DNA from: an archaeon | GTDB lineage: Archaea; Iainarchaeota; Iainarchaeia; CSSED10-239 | Length of the DNA stretch: 6,415 nt | Reading direction: 5' to 3' | NCBI GenBank assembly: GCA_029563035.1 | Contig: JAKQTP010000004.1 | Coordinates: 1-6,415, forward strand | Shown here: piece by piece, positions 1-6,241 of the stretch | Position numbering within the stretch: the stretch's first letter is position 1 | How the letters are laid out: every line of letters begins with the position of its first letter | Program-made: the position numbers and the translations under genes | The notes under the pieces: model-generated | Told to the model about the DNA's origin: nothing | Databases searched by the model: none | Seen by the model: only the letters and a program-made list of their open reading frames with translations

Positions 1-242
1 CCATATTGTCCTTTTGCCGGAAGACGAAAGTTCAAATTCAATTCCTGTAAGGTATCCCAATTTTTAAGTGCCTTAACTTTTTCTACCTTTCTTAAAGGTG
101 CTACTTGAATTAGTGATTGCACAGGAGAGGAAATTGAAATCACTTCTCCCGAAACCTCAATTTCTTTAACGGTAAGCCCTCTCTCACCAGCAAAAAGAAT
201 TGCGCTAAGAAGCACAAACAAAATAATAAACGGTCTTTTCAT
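1..242 (-). CDS. Exported protein of unknown function, N-terminal part (runs off the left edge)
   Basis: Eighty codons of an open frame begin at ATG 242-240 and continue past the window edge. The start is well defined: an in-frame TAG lies only one codon upstream (248-246), and a GAGG (255-252) sits 9 nt before the ATG. The N-terminus looks like a signal peptide: basic MKRP, then a hydrophobic stretch of about 14 residues (FIILFVLLSAILFA), then GERG, with cleavage plausible after the Ala at residue 18. No lipobox cysteine is visible. The mature part seen so far (residues 19-80) is polar, with a valine/isoleucine-rich alternation around residues 24-50 that suggests beta strands. I do not recognise a family. 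Its GC content is higher than that of the helicase gene next door and it appears to have its own promoter, so it is probably a resident gene outside the defence-like cassette. Confidence 0.75.
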   Translation of the reverse strand, partial: MKRPFIILFVLLSAILFAGERGLTVKEIEVSGEVISISSPVQSLIQVAPLRKVEKVKALKNWDTLQELNLNFRLPAKGQY

Positions 243-339
243 TCCCTATATCCTCACACATTCTTTTTTAAACATTTTATCATAATAAGAGTTATTTTAT
301 TCTGCAATAAAAATGCTACTAATATATCAAAATATAATA
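243..339. other. Spacer between helicase gene and exported-protein gene, no clear terminator
   Basis: This 97-nt AT-rich spacer follows the helicase stop codon. I found no GC-rich stem followed by a T-run on the minus strand, only weak AT-only inverted matches near 319-340. Either the four-gene operon ends by a mechanism not visible here, or transcription continues into the exported-protein gene. The candidate promoter at 307-279 lies inside it. Confidence 0.5.
279..307 (-). promoter_or_regulatory. Candidate sigma-70-type promoter for the exported-protein gene
   Basis: On the minus strand TTGCAG (307-302) is followed after exactly 17 nt by TATGAT (284-279). The -10 matches the consensus at 5 of 6 positions; the -35 matches at only 3 of 6. 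Transcription would begin about 30 nt before the ATG at 242. The region is AT-rich, so chance matches are likely. Position and spacing favour it, but it is a pattern match only. Confidence 0.35.
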
Positions 340-2451
340 TTATGATAAGCTATAAAAATCAATTTTTTTTACAAGGTCTAAATTAATCTCTAAGGGAATA
401 CTAATCTTTAAGCGTTTCAAAATCTCTTCTATGGTCTTGTTATTTAGCCAATACTGTAAGTATTCATCAAGTTGCAATTCAAGAGGTAATTGCATCTGAA
501 ATATAGTTTGCTGTTCTAAATTATCAAAAAGTTTAGAAAAGATAATTTGATATTCCATAGGATTTTCAGGAATCGTATTCCAAGATAATGGAGAAGATAA
601 TGTTAGGGAAATATCATCAGCTTCAAATTCTGTACAGTCCATGAATAATGCAATTGCCCTATTTACTATCATACTACCAAATGTATAGTATTTTATCTTA
701 TCATTATATCGTATGTAAGGGATTGATAATAATGGTATATTATCACGAATTAATTTTTGTCTAGAAATAATGTATGTATACAGATTAGAATCATAATACT
801 CTTTATAATTAATATCATTATGTAATGCAAACCATACCTGATTTATAATATATGAATCTACTCTTTTTTTACTACTGGGATAAATAAAATCTATACTGTT
901 TTTTTTGTTACTAGTGGGTTCAAGAGAAATTAAATCGGTGGAAACCTTTTTAACGCACCAGTATTTACCTTGAAATCTAACTATACTGCCTTGTTTAATT
1001 CTTACTAAATTTATTTCAGGAACTTCCCCTAGGTCTTTCTTCCCGCTCATTAAACGCACCATTTTGGTTCCTAAAGGAAAATTACCATATATTAACCTTA
1101 AATCTTTAATTTGAAACAATTTTTCATAAGCTGCATAACTATATTTAAAATTGTGTTTGAGAATAAACTCTTTGTCGCATAATTCAGCAAGAATTGAATC
1201 CATTATAAATTTATTTATATAAGGTAAATGACTATGTGCAGTCATTAATTCCTCGCTTTTTACGAATCTTCCTTCATTTGCGGCAATTATACTTAAGCTT
1301 TGTTGAACAACTGAACCATAAAGTTTATAAGGATTTTCTTGGGACAAATTACCATTAATAGCGCATTCAGTTAATATATAAAATTTAATCAAATCCAAGA
1401 AAACAGTTTCTGATGTATCTGGCACAAGACAAATAACATTTATTTTTTGTGACCTTCTATTTCCTCTACCAATTCTCTGCATAAATGACTCAATATTATT
1501 AGGAATACCCCAGATAATAATTGCATCAATATCTCCGATGTCAATACCTAATTCTAAAGTACTTGTAGCAATACATACTGCAGAAGATGAATCAGCAAAT
1601 TTTTTTTCTGTTTCTACCCGAATACCACGCGATAAAGAAGAATAATGAACAAACAGTCTATAAGATAGAAAATCTGAACCATTTAAAAAGGACGCAAGTC
1701 TCTCGCATTCTTTCCTTGTATCTGTAAATATCAGTAATTTACTATTATCTATAAGCTTCTCAATTAATTGTTGAAATATATATAAATTTTTAATATGGGT
1801 TATATAACAGTCAATTCTTCTTTCTGAAGGATAACTGAAAAAATCAGCTTGAGAATTAGAACCTATGATAAAATCACGTATAAAAGACATATTTCCAATT
1901 GTTGCAGATAATGCGGCCCATTGAATTTTTCTTTGAACTAAAATTTGCAATCTATTTAGAAGAATGGATAACTGCAATCCACGTTGATTGTTATATAGAA
2001 TATGAACCTCATCCAATATAATTGCTTTTACTGTCAAAATTCTTGTTTCCTTCTTAAACAGGAGGACATCAAATGATTCTGGTGTGGTTAATAAAACATG
2101 TGGAATTTTATTATTTTTTAAGTCATCTCTGTCACCATGTCTAATTCCTATGCGTAATCCTAAATAACTTAGAGGAAGTTCTAATCTCTTTTCTAAGTCA
2201 TTAACAAGTGCTTTAGTGGGACAAATATAGATTATAAATAATTCATCATATTCAAGAGCTTCTTCCCAATATCTGCTAACAATAGGAGCCATAACTGCTT
2301 CTGTCTTACCTGAACCAGTACCAGAACATAACACAATATTGCGCCCATTAACTAATGGTTCTATTACTGCTTCTTGTGCATTGTTTATAAAATTAAATCT
2401 ACCATAAAAAGCAGTTGCCACTCTACTATTTAATAAGTTAATTGAATTCAA
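340..2451 (-). CDS. Lhr-like superfamily 2 DEAD/DEAH helicase (BrxHI/SngC-like)
   Basis: A 703-aa ATP-dependent nucleic-acid helicase. All core motifs are visible in order: motif I SGTGSGKTE (residues 43-51), Ia PTKALVND (78-85), Ib TTPES (122-126), II DEVH (147-150), III SAT (182-184), IV LIFTDTR (240-246), V ATSTLELGIDIGD (295-307) and VI QRIGRGNR (325-332). The DEVH box followed by an RGLQLSILLNRL-type helix and the HYSSLSRGIR stretch (269-278) are typical of Lhr-type helicases, which BREX BrxHI and Shango SngC resemble. Residues from about 370 onward would be the accessory winged-helix and other C-terminal domains; I see no nuclease motif there. The gene starts at TTG 2451, which overlaps the TGA of the preceding ATPase gene (TTGA). 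No in-frame ATG lies upstream before a stop at 2472, and AGGA sits 6 nt before the TTG. The next ATG (residue 54) would delete motif I. The motor appears intact. The likely role is DNA unwinding or translocation in a defence complex with the two ATPases; the biochemical substrate is inferred. Confidence 0.9.
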   Translation of the reverse strand: MNSINLLNSRVATAFYGRFNFINNAQEAVIEPLVNGRNIVLCSGTGSGKTEAVMAPIVSRYWEEALEYDELFIIYICPTKALVNDLEKRLELPLSYLGLRIGIRHGDRDDLKNNKIPHVLLTTPESFDVLLFKKETRILTVKAIILDEVHILYNNQRGLQLSILLNRLQILVQRKIQWAALSATIGNMSFIRDFIIGSNSQADFFSYPSERRIDCYITHIKNLYIFQQLIEKLIDNSKLLIFTDTRKECERLASFLNGSDFLSYRLFVHYSSLSRGIRVETEKKFADSSSAVCIATSTLELGIDIGDIDAIIIWGIPNNIESFMQRIGRGNRRSQKINVICLVPDTSETVFLDLIKFYILTECAINGNLSQENPYKLYGSVVQQSLSIIAANEGRFVKSEELMTAHSHLPYINKFIMDSILAELCDKEFILKHNFKYSYAAYEKLFQIKDLRLIYGNFPLGTKMVRLMSGKKDLGEVPEINLVRIKQGSIVRFQGKYWCVKKVSTDLISLEPTSNKKNSIDFIYPSSKKRVDSYIINQVWFALHNDINYKEYYDSNLYTYIISRQKLIRDNIPLLSIPYIRYNDKIKYYTFGSMIVNRAIALFMDCTEFEADDISLTLSSPLSWNTIPENPMEYQIIFSKLFDNLEQQTIFQMQLPLELQLDEYLQYWLNNKTIEEILKRLKISIPLEINLDLVKKIDFYSLS

Positions 2452-3650
2452 TGTAATTCCTGATATAAATTATCAAGTTCTTCAACAACTCTTATAATAA
2501 CATTTCTAACTCTATCTTGAACTGGAACTTCGGCAGCTTTTTTTATAACAGATTTAAAATAGGAATCCAACATAATTGTATCCGGTTCCCATTCATAAGC
2601 AATACTATGAACATCAAAAATTAAAAGAGATAGTTCTTCTAATTCTAATAATTGTAAAGGGCTCATTTCATACATTGGTAATTTATCAAATCTTGCATAA
2701 TCAAAATCCCATCTTTCCTTTATATGCAATTTTCTTTTGCATTTATTTACAAAATCTGGTGTCACTGCAAAGAATGTTTTGCCTTGAAACATCTTTCCCT
2801 CATAAAAATGAAATAGGTTCCAAAATGCTCCTTCTTGGTATCTCACATTATTCAAATTGGTTATTACATCTTCAAACTCATCAAAAAGAATAATAAAACC
2901 TCTTAATCCTGATTGTTTACATAGAGTATTTATATCTCTAAGAACAGCCCAACTTTGTTCGTAACCGTTTTTATTCGTTACAAATACATTGTCATCATAA
3001 AATTTCCATTCAGGACGTGGGTCATGAAAATAGGATCTTAATTCCAAAACTAAAGATTGATAGAGATGTTTCCTTGATTCTCTGTAATTGGAAGGATTAT
3101 AAAACCAATCTATGATAGTATCTTGAGCTGATTGAAGACCTGTTGTCCAAGCTCTTAAGGCAATAAACATTGCTTTTGAGTCCAAAATTTCAGAATAATC
3201 CCATTTACCATAATTACTAATTTTATTAAAGTAAGAATTGGTCAACTTGTCATTTTTAAAATTAGTTGCAAATAAATTAAATAGAGGAGCTAATCCTTTC
3301 TCATTCTTTTCTGAATTAATTTGTATATTTCTGCAAACAGCACCCATAATCTGATCCATTCTATTAAACCTGACACCAGAATTTGAATCAATTGTTACCA
3401 AACTAACAGCATAATTTTTTTCTAATGCCTCTTCTTTGATAAATTTCAATAAATGGGTCTTTCCGGAACCATAATTTGCTTTAACCAAAAGAACAGTCCC
3501 ATCATCTTTATCTAACCTTTTCTTAAGGTCATCAATTTCATGTTTCCTTCCTACTGTGAAGGTTCTAACAAATCCTTCAGGTGGTATACCCTTACGAAGC
3601 GATTCAAGGATAGCTTGTGCTTGTTGATTATTTACAAACAGATTACTCGT
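2448..3650 (-). CDS. Second BrxC/BrxD-family P-loop ATPase (DUF2791-like), non-canonical start
   Basis: A P-loop ATPase related to the 423-aa protein encoded just upstream. With the proposed ACG start it has 400 residues: the family's N-terminal signature GIPPEGF..TFTVG (about 21-34), Walker A ANYGSGKTH (58-66), Walker B FIILFDEFE (252-260) and a sensor-like strand TFFAVTPDF (292-300). The equivalent motifs in the paralogue are GIPPQKG..YSVG, GSWGSGKTH, LIILFDEAE and LIYATVPEF. The only conventional start codon in frame is TTG at 3488, but starting there removes 54 residues, including the conserved GIPP/VG segment, and leaves only five residues before the P-loop. Reading upstream the frame stays open to a TAA at 3656-3654 and contains no ATG, GTG or other TTG. 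ACG 3650-3648 follows GGAGAGG by 7 nt and puts GSGKTH at residues 61-66, exactly as in the paralogue. The frame overlaps the end of the upstream gene by 8 nt and ends in TGA overlapping the helicase start. The ATPase call is firm; the start is not. Alternatives are a CTG at 3641, a frameshift fusion with the upstream ORF, a mutated start or a sequencing error. Confidence 0.8.
   Translation of the reverse strand, partial: TSNLFVNNQQAQAILESLRKGIPPEGFVRTFTVGRKHEIDDLKKRLDKDDGTVLLVKANYGSGKTHLLKFIKEEALEKNYAVSLVTIDSNSGVRFNRMDQIMGAVCRNIQINSEKNEKGLAPLFNLFATNFKNDKLTNSYFNKISNYGKWDYSEILDSKAMFIALRAWTTGLQSAQDTIIDWFYNPSNYRESRKHLYQSLVLELRSYFHDPRPEWKFYDDNVFVTNKNGYEQSWAVLRDINTLCKQSGLRGFIILFDEFEDVITNLNNVRYQEGAFWNLFHFYEGKMFQGKTFFAVTPDFVNKCKRKLHIKERWDFDYARFDKLPMYEMSPLQLLELEELSLLIFDVHSIAYEWEPDTIMLDSYFKSVIKKAAEVPVQDRVRNVIIRVVEELDNLYQELH
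2457..2462 (-). promoter_or_regulatory. Ribosome binding site deciding the TTG start of the helicase
   Basis: CAGGAA on the minus strand places AGGA (2461-2458) 6 nt before TTG 2451-2449. It lies inside the last codons of the upstream ATPase gene, and the stop and start overlap as TTGA. Helicase translation is therefore probably coupled to translation of the ATPase. Confidence 0.5.
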
Positions 3651-4914
3651 TTTTTAACCTCTCCATAACATCGTAATATAACTTATCAGATGACTTAACA
3701 ATACCTTCGGCATGATTATCAAAATCTTCTACCATAGACGAAACGAGTAATCTCCAAAATTTAATACCTGCATAAGGTGAATGTTTTTTATGTAGTTCTT
3801 CAACTCGTTTCTTTACTTCTACATCATTAGGAAGAATGTTTTCTGTTTCAGGATAAGCAGTTAGATAAATATTTTTTATCTTTAATGCCACTTCTTGATA
3901 ATCGTTGAGTTCAGTTTGTACTGCATCAAAATTCCAAATTTTATCTAAAGCACGAGGGAAACGATTTGGATCCGGCTGGCCAATTCTTCCTGAAAGAGCT
4001 CCATATCTGATAATGCCATACTTGGGATCAGAGTAAAATTCAGGAACTGTTGCATAGATTAAAAATAAACCCGGCACATTTTCAATATTATTTATCAGCG
4101 ATAATAAATTATTGTGAGCATCTCTTAATACTGATTGTCTCATTATAGAAAAAGCTTGTTCTGCCTCATCAAATAAGATTATTAAACCTCTGTATCCAGA
4201 CAATCTAACAAAACCTGCAAGGGATTGAAGCATTATTTTTGCATTTTCTTTTGTAATCAACTTATTTATATTAAAATTCTTTCTATAAAAGCCAATACTG
4301 CCCTCTCCACAAAACCATTGTAAAATTTCTCCGCGTGTTTTTTCTACTGCCGATTCATCAGGACTATCTATAATAAAAGTTTTCCAATAATTATCAACCA
4401 TTTTTTTAAAGTCAATATCAATACTATGATCAGCCATTAATATTTCAACTGCTTTTTGATATTTTTCATACGGTACATTAACATATTTTGCTTCATGTCT
4501 TCCAGTGGCTAACCATGCTAAGGATTCTTTAATCACCATTCCAAAAGGAACAATGTCAATTTTATCTTCTTCATAATATGAAGGCGTAGCAACCATTCTT
4601 ATAATCGCAGAAAATATACTTTGGAATTTATTCATAGCAGCACTATTCACATCTAATTCCACATTTGAAACTAAACAGTTATTTTGAAGAGCAATTTCTC
4701 TAAGCAATCTAAAAAAGTGGGTTTTCCCTGAACCCCAAGAGCCAGAAACAAATCTAATAATTCCATGATTTGACATCCCAGTTAAATGGAATTTTTTTAT
4801 GCCTTCGATTAATTTTTCGTTTCCTACAGAATATTGTTCAACACCCTTTTGTGGAGGTATGCCCATTCTTAATACATTAACAATATTCGTAGCAAGATTA
4901 TTTTGATCGCTCAT
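3643..4914 (-). CDS. First BrxC/BrxD-family P-loop ATPase (DUF2791-like; BrxD/SngB-like)
   Basis: A 423-aa P-loop ATPase of the family that includes BREX BrxD and the ATPase domain of BrxC. Visible features are the N-terminal signature RMGIPPQKG..QYSVGNEKLI (about 16-36), Walker A GSWGSGKTH (58-66), Walker B LIILFDEAE (244-252), a sensor-like strand LIYATVPEF (285-293) and YGALSGRI (304-311). About 180 residues lie between Walker A and Walker B, a long helical insertion that I associate with this family. Nothing suggests a signal peptide or membrane segment, so it should be cytoplasmic. The start is ATG 4914, with AAGGAG 5 nt before it, and it overlaps the TGA of the preceding gene (ATGA), which implies coupled translation. 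Proteins of this family occur beside Lhr-like helicases in type 2 BREX (brxD-brxHI) and Shango (sngB-sngC), and here the helicase is two genes downstream. ATP-driven assembly on DNA or loading of the helicase is inferred. Both nucleotide-binding motifs are intact, so it is probably active. Confidence 0.88.
   Translation of the reverse strand: MSDQNNLATNIVNVLRMGIPPQKGVEQYSVGNEKLIEGIKKFHLTGMSNHGIIRFVSGSWGSGKTHFFRLLREIALQNNCLVSNVELDVNSAAMNKFQSIFSAIIRMVATPSYYEEDKIDIVPFGMVIKESLAWLATGRHEAKYVNVPYEKYQKAVEILMADHSIDIDFKKMVDNYWKTFIIDSPDESAVEKTRGEILQWFCGEGSIGFYRKNFNINKLITKENAKIMLQSLAGFVRLSGYRGLIILFDEAEQAFSIMRQSVLRDAHNNLLSLINNIENVPGLFLIYATVPEFYSDPKYGIIRYGALSGRIGQPDPNRFPRALDKIWNFDAVQTELNDYQEVALKIKNIYLTAYPETENILPNDVEVKKRVEELHKKHSPYAGIKFWRLLVSSMVEDFDNHAEGIVKSSDKLYYDVMERLKNE
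3658..3664 (-). promoter_or_regulatory. Ribosome binding site pointing to an ACG start for the second ATPase
   Basis: GGAGAGG (3664-3658) lies within the final codons of the first ATPase gene and is 7 nt upstream of ACG 3650-3648. The same heptamer sits 8 nt before the ATG of the first gene of the operon (5753-5747). No in-frame ATG, GTG or TTG exists near it, so the site either serves the unusual ACG or marks where an ATG used to be. Confidence 0.5.
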
Positions 4915-5738
4915 AATTTCTCCTTAAATACTACATAACCAATGTACCCTCTAATTGAATTGTCAATTAAGAGAATACCTTGTTTTGTGTCTTTGGTTTG
5001 TTGAAAATCTATTGTTCTTTCCTCAATCTCAAAAGGACCTTTTTCAACTAAAGAAGAAAGATCAGCAATAAATTCATCTAACCGAAACTTTTTATTTTTT
5101 TTCTTCATTAGCTTTACAATATCTTTAATAGGTACACTAGAACCGTCTGGAAGATGTTTTTTCTGAATAAATATTTTATAATTTGACCTCAATTGCTTTA
5201 GGAATTTAATACCTTGAAATTTCCTGTCAAAAACTCTTATATATTCTTTGCGAAGAGCTTCTACTACTGGTTCAATATCTGCAGCTAATTCTATAAGTTT
5301 CCCTTCATAATCTGATAAAACTGCAACCCTTCTTGCTTCAACTATTTCAATTTTGAAGAAACCATTTTTTACGCTATATTTTGGATGAGAGCTATTCCTA
5401 TCTAATGTTATCCTAAACTCTCTACATTTTTCTTCTAATAAATTTGGATACCTTTTGAATATATTTGTTGTTTCTTCCTTTGAAAATCTATATGCGTATT
5501 CTAAGATTCCTATTTCATACGGGTTAGTTATTTTCATTCTCTTTAGCAAATCTGATTGTTGATCAGCCATTGTTAAGAAGTGCATCGGCCACCCTTTGTT
5601 TAAATATTCAAGTAGATTTGTTATAAGCTTTTCTTTTTTTTGGGCTTCTTCAGTTTCTATTCTCTTTTTTTGAAAATCTTGTGAAAGTTGGTTATTATAT
5701 AACCTGAGTGTCTCTATTAGTTCTTTTGGAAAATCCAT
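4911..5738 (-). CDS. Unrecognised 275-aa protein leading the ATPase/helicase operon
   Basis: I do not recognise this family. The product has 275 residues, is lysine- and glutamate-rich, and lacks a signal peptide or membrane segment. Residues about 8-45 are heptad-like and charged (LRLYNNQLSQDF, then KKRIETEEAQKKEK), consistent with a helical coiled coil. Residues 50-125 look mainly helical. A central part around 125-150 (FKIEIVEARRVAVLSDYEGK) and the C-terminus (ILLIDN, then RGYIGYVVFKE) look like beta strands, and a basic KLMKKKNKKFR patch lies before the C-terminal region. No nuclease, methyltransferase, protease or NTPase motif is visible, and I cannot recognise a TerB domain. The start is ATG 5738, preceded at 8 nt by GGAGAGG (part of AAGGAGAGG). 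The stop overlaps the next ATG (ATGA), so it is expected in stoichiometric proportion to the first ATPase. By position it may be a sensor, adaptor or DNA-binding subunit, comparable in place to SngA of Shango; that is inference. Confidence 0.85.
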   Translation of the reverse strand: MDFPKELIETLRLYNNQLSQDFQKKRIETEEAQKKEKLITNLLEYLNKGWPMHFLTMADQQSDLLKRMKITNPYEIGILEYAYRFSKEETTNIFKRYPNLLEEKCREFRITLDRNSSHPKYSVKNGFFKIEIVEARRVAVLSDYEGKLIELAADIEPVVEALRKEYIRVFDRKFQGIKFLKQLRSNYKIFIQKKHLPDGSSVPIKDIVKLMKKKNKKFRLDEFIADLSSLVEKGPFEIEERTIDFQQTKDTKQGILLIDNSIRGYIGYVVFKEKL

Positions 5739-5766
5739 ATTTTAATCCTCTCCTTCATCTAAATAT

Positions 5767-5784
5767 ACCTATTATATAGTAGGT
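5767..5784 (-). promoter_or_regulatory. Near-palindromic operator candidate overlapping a TATAAT -10 box
   Basis: ACCTATTATATAGTAGGT is an 18-bp inverted repeat with one mismatched symmetric pair (T5772 against G5779). On the minus strand it contains TATAAT (5776-5771), which would start transcription about 25 nt before the ATG at 5738. No good -35 lies at 17 nt (GTATTT, 5799-5794); TTGAGG (5804-5799) is closer to consensus but 22 nt away. A weak -35 with a palindrome over the -10 is what a regulated promoter can look like. In such AT-rich DNA part of the symmetry could be chance, though the ACCT/AGGT ends are less so. Confidence 0.4.
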
Positions 5785-6200
5785 TTTACTCTTAAATACC
5801 TCAAATGAGAATAAACTCGTGATATTCATTTTTCAGTAAAATATTAGTATTCTAATCTAACTTTAATTATATGGGATTTTAGAATTTATTGTGTTTATTT
5901 ACCTATGTTTTTTGTCAATCTCTTTTTTTACTCTTTTCTATATTGCTGGTTAGAATGATGTGTTTATTATTTGATCCCTTCATTGTCTTTTTCTATAATA
6001 ATAATTGATTATGATTTAATGTACAATTCAATTTTTGAATATTATAGTCATATACTTATTATAAATCTATTTGAAAGTTGATTACCTGAACAAACTGAGC
6101 TATTTCTCCTTTCATAAATACATTGATTTATTAAACTACTTTCTTAATAACATAAATATATCTTAACTCGTCATTAAATTATATTTCTACAAACTGTCTG

Positions 6201-6214
6201 ATATAAGCTTATAT
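6201..6214. repeat. Perfect 14-bp palindrome downstream of the FGE-like gene
   Basis: ATATAAGCTTATAT equals its own reverse complement. It lies about 27 nt after the stop codon of the FGE-like gene. With no loop, an AT-rich stem and no T-run following on the minus strand, it is not a convincing intrinsic terminator. It could bind a dimeric protein or be chance. Confidence 0.4.
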
Positions 6215-6241
6215 TACTCTGGCTTAATTTTCCCTTTTCCT

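Larger units (their letters stand above)
5739..6241. other. About 500-nt AT-rich intergenic region, no gene found
   Basis: Between the FGE-like gene and the operon lies very AT-rich DNA; one line (5881-5940) counts 13 G or C in 60. Frames on both strands are broken by frequent stops, and only ORFs of about 20 codons exist. Near the operon it holds the near-palindrome and TATAAT. Other structures are a small hairpin ATTCAA-TTT-TTGAAT (6026-6040) and a perfect 14-bp palindrome (6201-6214). I see no tRNA, CRISPR repeat, tandem repeat, transposase remnant or GC-rich terminator. Confidence 0.6.

Noticed and set aside
2576..2893. 105-codon plus-strand open frame
   Set aside because: It lies entirely antisense to the second ATPase gene, which has conserved ATPase motifs. 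No ribosome binding site or family resemblance supports it, so it is a shadow frame.
2448..3488. Second ATPase as a 346-aa protein starting at TTG 3488
   Set aside because: This start removes 54 residues that match the family N-terminus and leaves only five residues before the P-loop. The longer 400-residue reading is preferred.
340..5738. A complete BREX system
   Set aside because: No PglX/BrxX methyltransferase, PglZ phosphatase, BrxA, BrxB, BrxL or PglW is present, and the flanking genes are unrelated. Only the ATPase and helicase families are shared.
6086..6109. Minus-strand GGAGAAATAGCTCAGTTTG resembles the 5' end of a tRNA
   Set aside because: No matching acceptor 3' strand, anticodon arm or T-arm follows at tRNA distance, and the D-stem is not completed. 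It is probably coincidence.
6059..6115. 18-codon minus-strand ORF (MKGEIAQFVQ...) in the intergenic gap
   Set aside because: It is too short, has no ribosome binding site before its ATG and resembles nothing known to me.
6201..6214. Palindrome as an intrinsic terminator of the FGE-like gene
   Set aside because: The stem is AT-rich, there is no loop and no T-run follows on the minus strand.
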